Assembly: GCA_950022655.1 (NCBI GenBank)
Contig: OX465580.1
Location: 94,382,797 to 94,446,796, forward strand
DNA: 64,000 nucleotides
Direction of reading: 5' to 3'
DNA from: Alentia gelatinosa
Lineage: Eukaryota; Annelida; Polychaeta; Phyllodocida; Polynoidae
The notes under the pieces were generated by a model. The model was given only the letters and a program-made list of their open reading frames with translations. It searched no databases and was not told where the DNA came from. This document shows, piece by piece, positions 48,001 to 60,975 of the stretch. Made by a program: the position numbers and the translations under genes. Position 1 is the stretch's first letter; every line of letters begins with the position of its first letter.

Positions 48001-51000
48001 CTGACATTTCCGGCTGTAGATTTCATGTATATACATTATATTCATAAATCTAATTGGGAAGCACTAGGGTATTATGTGTGCCCCTATTAAAGGCATTCTT
48101 TCTATTGTATACTGTCGGTTTCTGGCTTTTGATTCCCCCGAGGTCCGACTTTATGTAGGACCGCATGACCGTTCTGAATTTCGTGGAAAAATAGGTTTTT
48201 TGGGGTTTTTTTTTTTTTTGGGGGGGGGGGGGGCACCCGCGGATCGCGAAGTACATAATAAAAAAGGAGTGCTTTTTCTGAAGAAGCAATCACTAAAATC
48301 ATAGAAAAGAGGTTTGTTAGTGTGCTGTTAATGATCAGCAAATGATAGGTATAGGATATAGGACCCTGATTCCTAGAAATCGCGAGAGAAAAGGTGTTTT
48401 GCGAAGCCAACTATTTTATAGCGGAAGATAGATTCGCACACCAAATCCTTGAAAAGTGGATGATTGGTGTTTTTTTTTACAAAATACTTTCTAATCATGT
48501 GTTCTCCGGGTCCTTCACATAGATTTTTGCAGCAAGAAGTGTGTGCACATGTACATGGCTTCTGAGAGAGACATGTCAGCTGCATCGCGCCCGCTGTGGT
48601 TTCTCAGCTTTCTGGAACGCCCAGAACTTCTGTAAAGTTTCGGGTTTGGTTGAAGGATCACACATTTGCTTGATATGATGAAATCTTTGTCTTATGTTCT
48701 AGTCACTGGTTTCGGCTGTGGACATGGGGTTTTCAGTTTTAGTACCTCCATCATATTCGGGCGATAGATTTGTATTTTAATATCCACAGCCAATGTGTAT
48801 AAACCAATATTATACACATCTTTTCCCAGGTGCAATAACCTAACTCTCTCGAGTGTTATGCATTTATTATATGGACTTACAGATCTATTATAACATAATT
48901 ATATTAGTACAGTGATATAATCATGAGCTCTCTAAAGAAAATATGTTCTGCACCCTCTCCTGGCAACGCTTGGGTGGGCAGAAGTAACTGTTACATATGA
49001 GACTATCAATGAACGGTGGCAGCAGGGTGTTAGGTTATGAAGTTCCTGTCGGGTACTTCACATAATGTGCTTCATTTCTTTGTCATTTTCCCTTTAAAGT
49101 GAGATTATCTGTCCTCACAGGCAACAAATTTACGACAATTTTATATCTTAAGAGTCATGTCATGGCAAATGGTAACACAATCCTGTCATGTCAAGTAATA
49201 AACCACGTCAAACGTCACTTATTGTCACAGGGAAGAAGGGTCTCATGAAAAAGACGTGACGAAATTTGTTCTTTCGGAACATTTATGAACACGACCTGTC
49301 ATTTGTGAAAGGTTTCACAATGTATCTCCCCTCTGTCTGAAGAGTTCTCAACCCAAATAACCAATCAGGTCTGTTATATAGGTTCGTCCACTCTGGTTAG
49401 TTATATGTTATACAGCTTAATCCATGCAACCAACCTACAACTTAAAGAACTTCTGTGTTTTACCTTATCAACGAAAGGGGAGATTTAAACAGTTATAGAT
49501 ATATCCGCAAAAACTTTGAATTCCACCATGCGGGAAGAACAATGACGACCCTACACACAGCCCAGTCTCATGGAGACAGGGCTGCAGCATATTATCACTT
49601 TGTTTTAATGGGCTCTGTATCAGAAATATGGGTGATATTCATAAATTCATTGTCCAGACATCGCCATATGCGGACAGTTACCTAGACGGACAGGCGACCT
49701 CGGCTCACAGCCAATCACTGTCGCCACGTGGTGGGCCATTGTCTTCTCCAGCCGCGACTTTCCCCAAGGTCAGGAAAGGTCGCGTCAAGGTCAATTTACT
49801 GGTCCCATCTATTGCAGGCTATTGGTGTAATCTACTGGCCACGCCGACCCGGGGCGTATGGATATTGATGACCTGACGTTATAAAGTAGTCCTGGCTGCC
49901 TCAATTTATTCTGTTTCTATTGGCTGAGCCCGGCCTCCAGACATCCCCTGTGCAGTGTATTACCACCCACTGGGGCTTGCTCGCTCGTGCAACTAATAAA
50001 GCGTCAAAGTTGGGAATATTTATTCTCTGGAAAATACATGTAGTGCACTGTAGGAAATGAGTTTATTCCATGACCATATGTAGTAAACTGAGGGTTGTGG
50101 TATCATTCCTAAACAATTGTTGGGGGAAAGGGGTATGATCTCTATTTGTCTCATTCTCAGGCCGTGTTCTAAAGACCATGCACCTAATCTGAAGTAAGGT
50201 AATGCATCTTTGCTTCGATGAATAGCTATTGAATAACATTATGGCAATGTTACTTATCTGGGAATATCCATGTGGACATATATGAAGAATCCATTTCGAC
50301 ACATATGAAAACATATTTTTTCTCAACATCATCCTCAAGCTTTCATACCCACTCAATATAAGTCTGTATTTCTATCTATTGATACACATCCTGTACCTTT
50401 TGATACTCTCAATGACGTGATCGATCCAAAATTAACAGGAATTATGAATATTACCAATGATGTCAGATCTTTCTTATTTAACTATTTAAAAGGCTTTGGA
50501 AAATTGCATGCATCTCTGTATTTCTGGTGACATAGATTCGAAGACTATGAAGGTCTGGTATAGATCCGCTACCCTGTCTGAAAAATGGCTGTACAAAAAC
50601 TCGATGTGTCAGTCAAAGCCCAGACACTAGACGCGCTTTGTGTACGGGTCAAAGTAACAAATTATGCATTCTGATATTGTTTTGGGGATCATCTGTAGCC
50701 TGGTAAAGGGACATCCATGTAAAAAGAGCTACTTCTGGAAAGAATTACACCAAACCAATAAATTCTGAGGGATACAAAGATAGAGACATAATAATTGTAG
50801 ACAGGGAAACTGGTACACTACTTTCTCTACTTTTTCTAAAATGCATTAACATCCAAAGTTACATACTATGTTCACAAGACCAGAGACTGGAATTATGTGC
50901 GATATTGTTAAACCATTGATGAACATCTATTGGCATACAATAAGCTTTTATCTAAATGCACAAAAAGTCCATCCAGAGCGGCCTCCTTTCTGATGTAGCC

Positions 51001-54000
51001 ATCAATCCGCCCCGGTCATCCATTTTCAGAATGGAACTAAAGCTGACAGCCCATTTGTGTGCATGTATAAAGCCAAATGAAAAGGATATTCGGCAATAGT
51101 TCATAGAAGCTGCTATTCCACGCACAAGATAAGATACTATGGATGTCTTTTATTGTAATGTAGACCGAGACCTGCTGCTCTCCACCTAAAGAAAGTGTGA
51201 GGATGTACACATTCATTCACTTTATTGTACCGGGCAATGTATATTATAGAACGCTGAACCTATGCCAGAAACGTTTTATTTCTATCGACACTTATAAATG
51301 TTTGTTATCTAATAACTAACACCTCTTTTATGTATAATGCTAGCAAATGCACAATGATTGATTAGCATATACGTTCCTGCACACATCTAATGGGTTGTCC
51401 GTCCATGTCCATAGTGACTGTCATATGACAGAAGGCCTGTGGCTCAGTCTCCGGGTATTATGCCCGTAGGCTTGGATGACAACATGATAGAGTATTGACA
51501 GCTGCTTAGAGCAGCTCACGGATAGATACGAGTAGATCACTGCCTGTCATGTAATGGCGAGGACGTCTGGACAGCTCCCTAGGCTGCTCAGGGACTGACA
51601 GAGGGTGTGAGTGCCCATATATCATCACCTGTCGTTCATGTTGTCAAGAGGGCGACTCTTGTGTTCATGGTGGTTCTTCTCGATCTCAATTAGCTGTGGG
51701 TGTATTTAACCTGGAAGATGATTGAACTGTCTTTAGTAATCACAATAAAGCTAAAACACTCAACCTAGAATGGACTCAAAACTGATGATGACACCATATT
51801 CTGGACTGTAACCGAAGGATGTATCTGTGATGGAGTTGAGATCACTGCACATAATATTTTCTTAGATAAGACTATTCAACTTTATTTTGTATGGGTGTAC
51901 CAATATACTCTGATGACACTCATACCGGCGTAAGCTGACGCCCTTTCAGTGTAAATAAGCAAATAAAAGAAAATATTCTAAGCTTTAATAACTCACTACT
52001 TTCCCAGTATTTCATGGCATATTTACATTTCAATATATAGATGACAGTGTTATGAAAGGAATTAGTTTTTATGTGCAGCTCCTAAAAAGCTGCGCATGTG
52101 ACTTGAGACAGGTTTAGAAAGAAGCCCAAAATAGGCTTCAGCATATGTGTCTATTGGAGGTCTGAAATAGATACAGGTTTGTGGAGAGGTGGATTTCCTC
52201 TCACATCTTTTCAATCTTTCATCCCTGCTGAGAGGTGCGTGCCTTCCCCTGCCTTCATTTCCCCCCAGTCTTGCGCTGGCACCCCACTAAATTGTCAATA
52301 GCAGACATATTTCAGGGGCAACTTACCCATTTGATGGGGTGCATTTGCTTTTATATAATCCTTGATAATCTGGGGGTGTCTCCGCTGCTGCTGCCGCGTC
52401 CTTTGCCACCACTCTTTTGTACTTCCCGCCTTTTGGTGAGGGGTTTCACATATGCTAGGTGATAGGACATGGTCTAAGTCAACCTACCCCACCCGTCCTC
52501 GCCAAGATCACGAATCACCAAGAGCAACCACTCCTTGCTGGGATACATATGTTATTATGTAATCTTTTACTTTGGCAATGACGGGATATGTGGGTGTCAA
52601 TTACACAGTTTACATAGATTACATTACCCCTCCTCGCCTGGATACAGGCAAGGAGAGCTGTATACAATATTTTTTTAAATACTGTCGATAGCTGCACTTT
52701 ATCCGTCTGATCTGTTCCTTGTTATAGGAAGTGCTGAGCAGCAAAATATACATATTTCTAATCAATTTCAGTATGGGACGAACGAATACAACACTCGAAC
52801 ACTGAAGTAATGTGTAACATGCTAAGAACACCATAAATTTAGTTTACACAAATTCATCGCATAGAGACAGATGCCACTTTGGTGAATTTCTCTTCTTTTC
52901 ATGCAGTAATAAATATTCATCCTAACAGAGATGCAGATTGTTTATAAACACGACCCAGAAATGTTGTAAAGACAAGCAGAACTAGATATCACACTGGGCC
53001 AATACATAGGCTGTCACTATTTAGTACATATCTGGAGTCATGACGGTAGGTCTTTACTAGACCGGTCATTACACAATTCAAGAAATGCACCAAGCCGCAG
53101 ACACAGTGTTGTCTCCGAAGGATAGATACGCTCGTCCTGTTTATGATGTCTCCTTGGATGATATCCACATTTCGGTCATCGCTCTGGCACCTTCCAGTGA
53201 CGTGCTGTCCATTCAGTGTCTAAAAAGTGGAAACATCTCTCACTCTTAGAGGATAATAAGACGACATGCGCTGATCAGTAGACCGTATCCAAAAAGAATT
53301 CCCCTGGTCCGGGTCTTACTATTAAAGATCATGACTGGAAACATGTGCTGATTTCATTCGCCATACGGGACCTGTTAGAGACCAGAACGTGTGGCGTATT
53401 ACTCACAGACAGTACGAGGCAGTAGGGGTCCCTCTTCTCAAAGAGGGTCCTCTTTAAATCATGGGCCTATGCTGTCACATTGTGAAAGCAGAGACTATTT
53501 CAGGACCTCTGCATTGTATGGTCAGTGTGGTTAAATGGCAAAGAAATTATAGCTCCAAAGGGTTATCCCACAAAGAATTGACCAACATAGAGGTGAATTC
53601 AAAAGAGGGAGGAACATTACAAACATGAATGGCAGTATACGTATGGGATATATGGGTGCTTTTGCGCCGATGGGAAACAATTTTAGTATTCTTACTGTAA
53701 AATCTCCCTTATGATAACGATGGCGCCGAGTCACTATTACCAGGAGATGCTCGCTACTGATGTGACTGTCTATACGAAATACATTTGTCTATTTTCTTGG
53801 GGACGCTAAGCGGCGATTCCATCGCTGACTCTTGATGATTTGTTTGCTGAAACCTGTGTGTAAATTGGTCTTTGGAATAAATGTGTCCGTTCAATTATAT
53901 TACCACTCACATACAAACAGACTTTTCTCCAACAACCTCTTTCCCCTCCACCAATGGAGCACTGAATTTAGCAATCTCGAAAATAATCCCACGAAATTCA

Positions 54001-57000
54001 AGAAATCGGAAGATACTCTCAATAACATATCCTAAACACAGACCCCGCCTCTTTCTTACGCATGGGTCACAAACAAGGTCCTCGTTGAAAATGTATGGGG
54101 CCATAGTAAACTACTACCCATTGTCTATTAGTGGCCGTAAACAACACCAATGATTTACGGCTTTTCCAAACGCGTTTTCGAATGTCTAGGAATAGAAGTT
54201 GTGGTTTATGACCATGGGTAAGGAATACAACAATCGATGGTTTTGGAAGGCTCGGCTCTGTAAACCACATGAGGCTGTTGATGACGTAATACACTCGCTA
54301 TCGCACGTGTGTCACTACGCGTCCACCTTTCGTGGTTCACAGCCGCCTGTCCACAAAACCATCGATTGTTGTGTATTTCCTTATTGCTTTTCCTGGGTTT
54401 TTTTAAAATGGAGAATCAATTATCAATAGCTTTCCTTTGTTTTTTCATATTAGACAGAAAACCACAAAATAACTTCTCCCCAACTTACCATCTCCCATGA
54501 AGGCCTTCTGTCCCCTTCTCCCAAAATCTAGTTATTCCAGAATACTGTTGATATATTCCATACTTTCACTCCCTATTGAAAAAGTTTGAACACTGTAATT
54601 CGACCGCAAAACTGCGACTGTCTTCATAGTAACTACAGTCTAATGTATGGTCATTCATTCCACTGTAAAACAATAATATGTTCACTTTGTCTTGTCCTTG
54701 TCTTTCCTATGACTACACTATTGTAGCAATGAACTTTTTACTATTCACAACGGTTCATTGGGTCACACAAAAAACAGCATGTTATCAGGCATTCATTGTA
54801 TTAATTTAGAGAATTATATGCACATAAAACTGGCTTCCTGCTTCCATGCTATTTATTTTGTTGGAAGCTCCTATCCTCTGACTAAAAATTATCGTAGCAA
54901 CAACTAAAGAATTACTGTGATCATTCAACTTACGCAAATCAAAGCTGTTTATATCAAAAACAAAGTCGTGACTTGATAAAAGTGAGTAAGTTAGAACTTG
55001 CATGTAAAGGGACAGTAGGTACGCACGATATCTAAACTTTCGTATATATATGCGACTGTGGGTGGTGTAACACACTGGTTAATTATAGCCGCATTCACAA
55101 GGGAACCTAGTTAGATTAACTCCATTAGTATTTCGTGAACACTATGCATTATTATTCATATCGATTATTCAACACAGAAAACCCTGTCTGGGCTTGATCA
55201 TCCTGCGCCAAAGGGGAAAGCACTTGGAGTACGCCAAGGGAAGACAACAGAGAAGAAATATAAGTAAAAAGTAAGTGCAGGACATACATAAAAGACGAGG
55301 AATGAGCAGTTGTTGCTTGCTGAGAGTTGCTCGGGAATAGCTGGTGTTGTGCGAACTGTGTGATGGTGGGCACCAGAGACATTGGTTGGGTCGGTGCCCG
55401 CACCAGAGCGGTGTTGTGTTGCCGCAGAGAACGCGAGGAATGCAGCCTACCTGGCCGCCAGGAGGAGGGCCCTGGAGAAATGCCAGAAGCCGAGGTACCT
55501 CCAGTCTCTGTGTAGGTGTTCCGATGGGGGATCGAGAAGTACTGTGGTAATGGGTATAAAGTGGGGTTTGGAATATGGTTGTGGGAGGCTTGATGAAACA
55601 GTTATTCATATGTATTTAAAAGGTCTATGGTTTTAAAGTCGGAGATGTTTCTATTGAGGAAGTGTTAGAGGTGGTTATATAGTAATAAATGAGACCAAGA
55701 AAGAAATGGAAGAAATGAGAAAGCCTGGAGAAAATAGAGAAGGGACCAAGCTATGCATAGATATGGGAACAAATGATAGATGTTCCAATAATTAAATTAC
55801 AATTATGATAAATATGGTTGCGATAAGGATTCTGTAGAGTATGAATAAGTACAGCACAACAAAAAGGGGTTTAAAGAGTTACCCTAGGTTTAAATTGGAC
55901 AGGACGTAAAAATAGTAAATAATAAAAGCAACGCTAACTTGGAATGTAAATATGAGCTCGCTCATTCTAGGGGAATGCCCAAGATCAGGTGACCCCCTTC
56001 GCACATGTCTCTTGCAACTACAGAAAGTATATCAAGTTTCTAAGATTGACAGTACTTCATATACCTATGTCAGCAATATCCACTATGCTCTCTAAATGAT
56101 CTGGATTTCATATTCCTGACAGACTAAACTTAAAGGCCACATAGAGTTGGCGCGGCAGACAGTTTTTGAATTGACAACACTCAAAAGAGCGACTTCACGT
56201 TTAAAATTGGATCAAGATGACGAAGACGGCGGTCCAATAACATTCCAAAGTACATCATCATCACTTCCAGGCAAAGATAGAGTGAAGGATGATGACGGTT
56301 ATGAAAAAAGTGGCAGGCAAACTCGGAAATGTAAACAAATCTCGTCGCCGCTCTCAGGCGGGGCGGCGCGAGGCTTGTGTGGCAGACCGACCCCAGGGGG
56401 CAGGGGTGTCTCAACAAAACCACTGAGCGCCATTGTCCCGCCAGATGGCAGTCATTTGCTTCCGGGGCTGCGTGCGCAGCTGGCGACGGTAGCGCCGCGG
56501 TGCGGATCATTTTGTATAACAACTGGGCTGAGTTGAGACGAGCGCGCCCGCTTTGAAAATGCACTGGGGAAGAGTGAAAGTGTTTACGCACGCGGCGATG
56601 GGCTGCAGGTGCCCCCTCTGTTGTCCTTCCCCATCGCGCCCCCAAATCTCCCCCGTAGGGAAAAGTGAAGCTGAGCCGCTAAAGAGAAAAGGCCGGGGGT
56701 TACTTCGAAATAAATGGGAACCTTATAACTTCCTTAGATAATGGTAATGTTCTACAGGGTGATTACTGTTGGACTTTTCCAATAGTCACTTAAGCGTGAA
56801 CATTTCACAGATCTATTATCGGAATTACTGTAAACGGGTTGTACCTAATTTCCTTGAGATGCACCCCATTGAAATAGAGGTATTAGGCATCCGGGCGGCG
56901 CATATTGATCCTGGTCATATTATTTTTCCGTACAAAGCAGAAAACGGTTCCATCATATCAAATCCCCACTACCCCCATATGCACCCGCGCGCACACCCAG

Positions 57001-58356
57001 ACACAAAACCACATTATTGTGGCTGAACTAATCTACTGAAAGTACCCTCCACCACCCTACCCTCTCAGTCCTCATCCACACTCACACTTGCTTCTCTACC
57101 GCCTGTCTGTCTCCTGCCCAGCCCTGCTCTTCCCAATAGCTGGTAAAGCGCTGACGGCCAATGACTTCTGCATTATCTCCAATTTGGCCCACGTGCGGCA
57201 AGCTGGGTAAACAGGCAACAATTGGCAGAATCAACAAATGCGTCACGCAAAAAAGCATATCATACAAAACGCTGAGCGTGTTTACAATGCACTGGGCGAG
57301 GCCCGTGCTTCTTAAGAACCTATCAGCCTGGATTTTCTGACATTTTTTATTCTCGACCAGCTGAGATATTTCGGTTGGTATGTGGTTTGTGCTGGCGGTA
57401 ATGGTGTGGAAAAAAATATTTGTGGACTACTCTGACGTGTGTTGGGGACATAACCAAAGAAGATTAAACTCGTAAATACATGCCCATCTACATTGTATTA
57501 CATATGAATGACGACACACTCTGTTAAAGTCATAAATGGTACGAGTTTTATTTGTATCAAAAGAGTCCCACTATTATAATCCTTGATTAGAAATTTCAAT
57601 GAGGTCTTGGAAGAAAAATGTCTAGGAACTTCCGAATCTCGTGATCTACACTCATTATCTTTGATGTGATGATGATTTAACATATCATAAACCCAAATGA
57701 ATGTGGAAATAACCGTGAAAACACTATGTAGATTTTTCTGCACGATCCATCAACATAAGATGTTAGAACAATATTCCTACTTACTCAGAGAAGGGCTAGA
57801 GCCATCTTATGGTAAATGATAAGTCAATAGCAAGGTGTTTGTTTACCGACATATTTCGGACTTTTCCCAGTCCTTCATACATTTTGTAGTAAGAATGAAT
57901 AGTTATTGTAATATAGTGGGAATATGACTTGCTAAATGAACACTGATTTGAGGTGAGCATCCCTTCCAATTCTTTTATACACGATAATGACTGTTCAGAT
58001 CGACCATGCTGTATGTATAATGTTTGACCATTCTATATATAATTGCTGAAAATATGGGCGTGAATTGTAGGTTTTTTTTTACAATCATGAACAGGATTTT
58101 TAAATAGTTTCTTCCAGTTCGAGAAATTCATGTCACAGACTGATCGGATAATGGGATGCCTCTTACTAGTGTTTAAATAGATAGACTTGTTAAATGAATC
58201 GGTGTATCTAATTTCTGGATCATCTCTTATCAACGGTAATGTCATCATCCCTAAGCAAAGTAGAAACCAATATGTAGTAAATACATCTCACAGAGATTGT
58301 AATCGTTGAAAATCGTTGGACAATACACACGCTTAGTCTGTATTCATCTTTGTATA
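45018..58356. other. Large non-coding interval, probable CPEB1 5' intron(s) and promoter
   Basis: No exon could be assigned. A GC-rich patch at about 56330-56680 with a CTCF-like motif (56438-56452) is the best promoter-like candidate between CPEB1 and HTATSF1, but no TSS or ATG ties it to either gene. A minus-strand TATA-like box lies near 46509-46516. Minus-strand AATAAA at about 57346 and 57547 could end HTATSF1 transcripts. Confidence 0.4.
48195..48232. repeat. Homopolymer tract, T run then G run
   Basis: The same layout as 43866-43905: short G and T runs, a long T run, then about 14 G. It breaks local reading frames. Confidence 0.85.
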
Positions 58357-58905
58357 TTAAGATTCCATTGGTTCCTGTGTGACATCTTCATCTTTTGTAT
58401 CTACACTAGAGTCTCCCTCCTTGGGAATGGGAGGGGACTTAAATGGTGTCGAGTCTATATCTGCATCCTCTATTTCCTTGGTCGTTACTGTAGTCTCCTC
58501 CCCCATCGTCTTGCACGTATCGTGAGCCTCTTGGCTGGAGCCGACCCTAGTTTCAGTTCCAGCCTGAGGTCCTTGGCCTGAGTCCTGGGAGGTGGTAGTA
58601 ATAGGGGTGTCCTTAGGGGTCTCCTTGGGTCCCTCCGAGGTCTTTTCCTTTTTGTCATCGGGGAGAGCGGGTTTCCCTGCAGCGGGTGCCACTCCCTTAT
58701 CGCCTTCCTCCAGGTACGTGCCCCACTGGCTGAGGCGAGCTTCGCGCTCAGCATCCGTTTCCTTGACCTCGTATTTGGTATTGCCGTCCCAGGCCTCGGC
58801 CGTGATCTGTCGCCGCTGGAAGAATCGTCCGTGGAGGGACTCGCGGGCCAAGTCCGCCTCCGCAACGTCCAGGAAGGCCACCGTCACCACGCCCTCTTCA
58901 TGCCG
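58357..58905 (-). CDS. HTATSF1: HTATSF1 (Tat-SF1) last coding exon
   Basis: 183 codons from acceptor CTCACACAG to a stop at 58357-58359. The first 70 residues are the end of the U2AF-homology/RRM2 fold of Tat-SF1: GVVTVAFLDVAEADLARES, then GRFFQRRQITAEAWDG and an EREARLSQWGTYLEE helix, close to vertebrate HTATSF1 and related to yeast Cus2. Tat-SF1 binds SF3B1 and U2 snRNP during spliceosome assembly. The remaining roughly 110 residues are acidic and Ser/Thr/Lys-rich, far shorter than the human acidic tail. The exon starts in phase 0. Earlier exons (RRM1, first half of the UHM) were not found down to 64000 and probably lie outside. Confidence 0.9.
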   Translation of the reverse strand, partial: RHEEGVVTVAFLDVAEADLARESLHGRFFQRRQITAEAWDGNTKYEVKETDAEREARLSQWGTYLEEGDKGVAPAAGKPALPDDKKEKTSEGPKETPKDTPITTTSQDSGQGPQAGTETRVGSSQEAHDTCKTMGEETTVTTKEIEDADIDSTPFKSPPIPKEGDSSVDTKDEDVTQEPMES

Positions 58906-59301
58906 CTGTGTGAGTAAGACAGAAATACAAATTATGTACATGACGGATTTGTTTCAGGTGTAAGAGAACCCCGTTAAGCAGGGCGCACTCCATTCCCAGG
59001 CAGATTGGTGCAAGCTGTAGTGTGGTTAGCTTAACAGGGTACAATTAACAACAACAAGATCACATCTCAAGCAAATCAGGACGAGTGACAGGGTGGTTCC
59101 CATAAAAGGATGCCCGCTACCATGTTTATACTGGATGTAATAGGATAAAGACAGATATTCCATGATAGGAAGGTTATAATAAGCTGACTGTGAAGAGATT
59201 AGGAGGTTAGTGAACAAATGTCGAGATTTTGGTGAAGCTGTTGAATAACAGTTTTGTTATAGAATATATATTAAAGTAATCCGCTCAAATTCTAACCATA
59301 G

Positions 59302-59361
59302 GCAGAGGACTTGTTGGTTAAGCGTGCATTCACAATTACAGGATATCACCCTATTTCCCAG
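59302..59361 (+). CDS. Possible coding exon, unrecognised
   Basis: 60 bases between CCATAG and GTACAG. It reads AEDLLVKRAFTITGYHPISQ in one frame and ends in phase 0, the phase at which the next exon-like ORF (59668) begins. It has no homology I recognise. A short open frame with splice-like borders can arise by chance. Confidence 0.25.
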
Positions 59362-59667
59362 GTACAGATTGCTTATTTGAAAAAAGGTTCCTTACACTAT
59401 TTGAGAGATTACTGTGATCTACTGTTAGTATTTCAATGTCTCGCAGTTTCTGCATTTTACACCAGACAGAACCCTGAGGAAAGGGATAACCATTACCTCA
59501 GATACTGCAATAGTTGTATTTTATCCTTGATGTCATTATAAGGAAATATCATGGACACAATTACATGTATTCTAGCTTTTCCTTCAAACTGAATAGGTCC
59601 ATTTACACCACAGCTCGGTATGAACATATATCCTTAGTATTTTCTCCCGTCCTCTGTTTGTACGTAG

Positions 59668-59997
59668 CATATGAATGAAATCAATCAAGACTGGTATGTG
59701 AGGAGACTCGCTGTTAGGATGATGGATCACATGACAGCATTTCACTCTCAAAATCCAGACGTTGACAGCAGAACTCTGAGCTCCGTGCATGATATAACAA
59801 GAAGGCGAGCCAAATATACCAAGAATTATGAGCAGAGAAAATATGAGCAGAGACAGAGACACACGCAGTTCTATGCTCGAATCAGAATGATGAAAGCAAT
59901 GTCCAGCAACGCCCAGTTAGGCAATAGTTCAGGCCTCTTTTTCGTCCGAAACTTGTCATCAGGAAATATTGAGCGGGAATTAGTCTTACTCAAATAG
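59668..59997 (+). CDS. Possible terminal coding exon, unrecognised
   Basis: It is preceded by a pyrimidine-rich acceptor (TCCCGTCCTCTGTTTGTACG then TAG) and open for 109 codons to TAG. It is rich in Arg, Gln, Tyr and Met with a charged helical stretch (RRRAKYTKNYEQRKYEQRQR). The P-x-VDS plus following basic helix faintly recalls the CFAP97/Hemingway motif, but I would not assign it. It could join the exon at 59302-59361 in phase. Confidence 0.35.
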   Translation, partial: HMNEINQDWYVRRLAVRMMDHMTAFHSQNPDVDSRTLSSVHDITRRRAKYTKNYEQRKYEQRQRHTQFYARIRMMKAMSSNAQLGNSSGLFFVRNLSSGNIERELVLLK

Positions 59998-60821
59998 GGC
60001 CTCAGCCATCACAAATGTGTTTGTGATTTGTTGTGACGAGTTGTTGAGCTATCGGTAAGTTAGAAATGAAATGTAATGCAACTCCCTACCGCTACTTCTT
60101 CTATCACCTCAATAACTTATCCATTACAGACTGTCTGCCCTCTGTTGTAGGTTGGGGTTGTCTGGGCCTCGATACACATGTATTACAAATACATGCACTG
60201 ATTTATCTCTACGCGAATTCCATAGCGTTTTATCAGGTAATTCAATGTCAAGATAGGAATACGTTATGTCATTAACTGTGATCCTTATGACTCAGAATAA
60301 GTATTCAGGCCTATAAGCTCAATGGGCCCAGAAACATGTACCACGGTAAAAATTCTAGTAAGCTTTGAACCATACTTGTCTTGTTAGCGGTTTCTATCCC
60401 CCTGATATACAAAGAATGGTATTTACGACCGAACCCTTGGTACTATAAATTAGTGTACAATTTATACATAAGAGGCCTCGATCTCTTAAAGCTCTGGAAT
60501 GGACAGGTTTCTTGTCTGATTGATAAATTTATAGCCACACGAATGTTGTCAATCATGCATTTGATTCCCACTGGGAGTGCCAATGTCTGAGCATCCCAGA
60601 CACTGTATTATATACATCAGTTGTAACACACTACAGAGACAAAATGTATAGCATGGGAAGCTCAAAGAATAAGTTCCACAGTCTCACCGTTTAGTTTGTT
60701 CATCACCGATCCTAATATTAGATTATCTTCTAGATTCTGCATCTTACCTCACTCTTAAGTATCGTTTAGATTTATCTATCTATAACAATCATTGTAATTT
60801 GTTATACAAACTATTACAACA

Positions 60822-60975
60822 GTGACGAGGTGATCCTGGGGACAAGATTCCTTATTCAGACTTATAACCCAGCAGATAGATCAAAGCGTAGACGAAATCT
60901 GTATACGCACACGCACTATCTTCACCAAGTCGATCATGCTCAGAGATATGTCAACTTTGTGACGATCTGGAGGAA
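60822..60975 (+). CDS. Possible internal exon, unrecognised
   Basis: About 154 bases between ATTACAACAG and GTGAGC, open in one frame (DEVILGTRFLIQTYNPADRS, later AQRYVNFVTIWRK). The splice borders are good, but its phase does not connect cleanly to other nearby candidate exons (60130-60236, 60388-60508, 61221-61394), so a chance ORF is possible. Confidence 0.25.
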
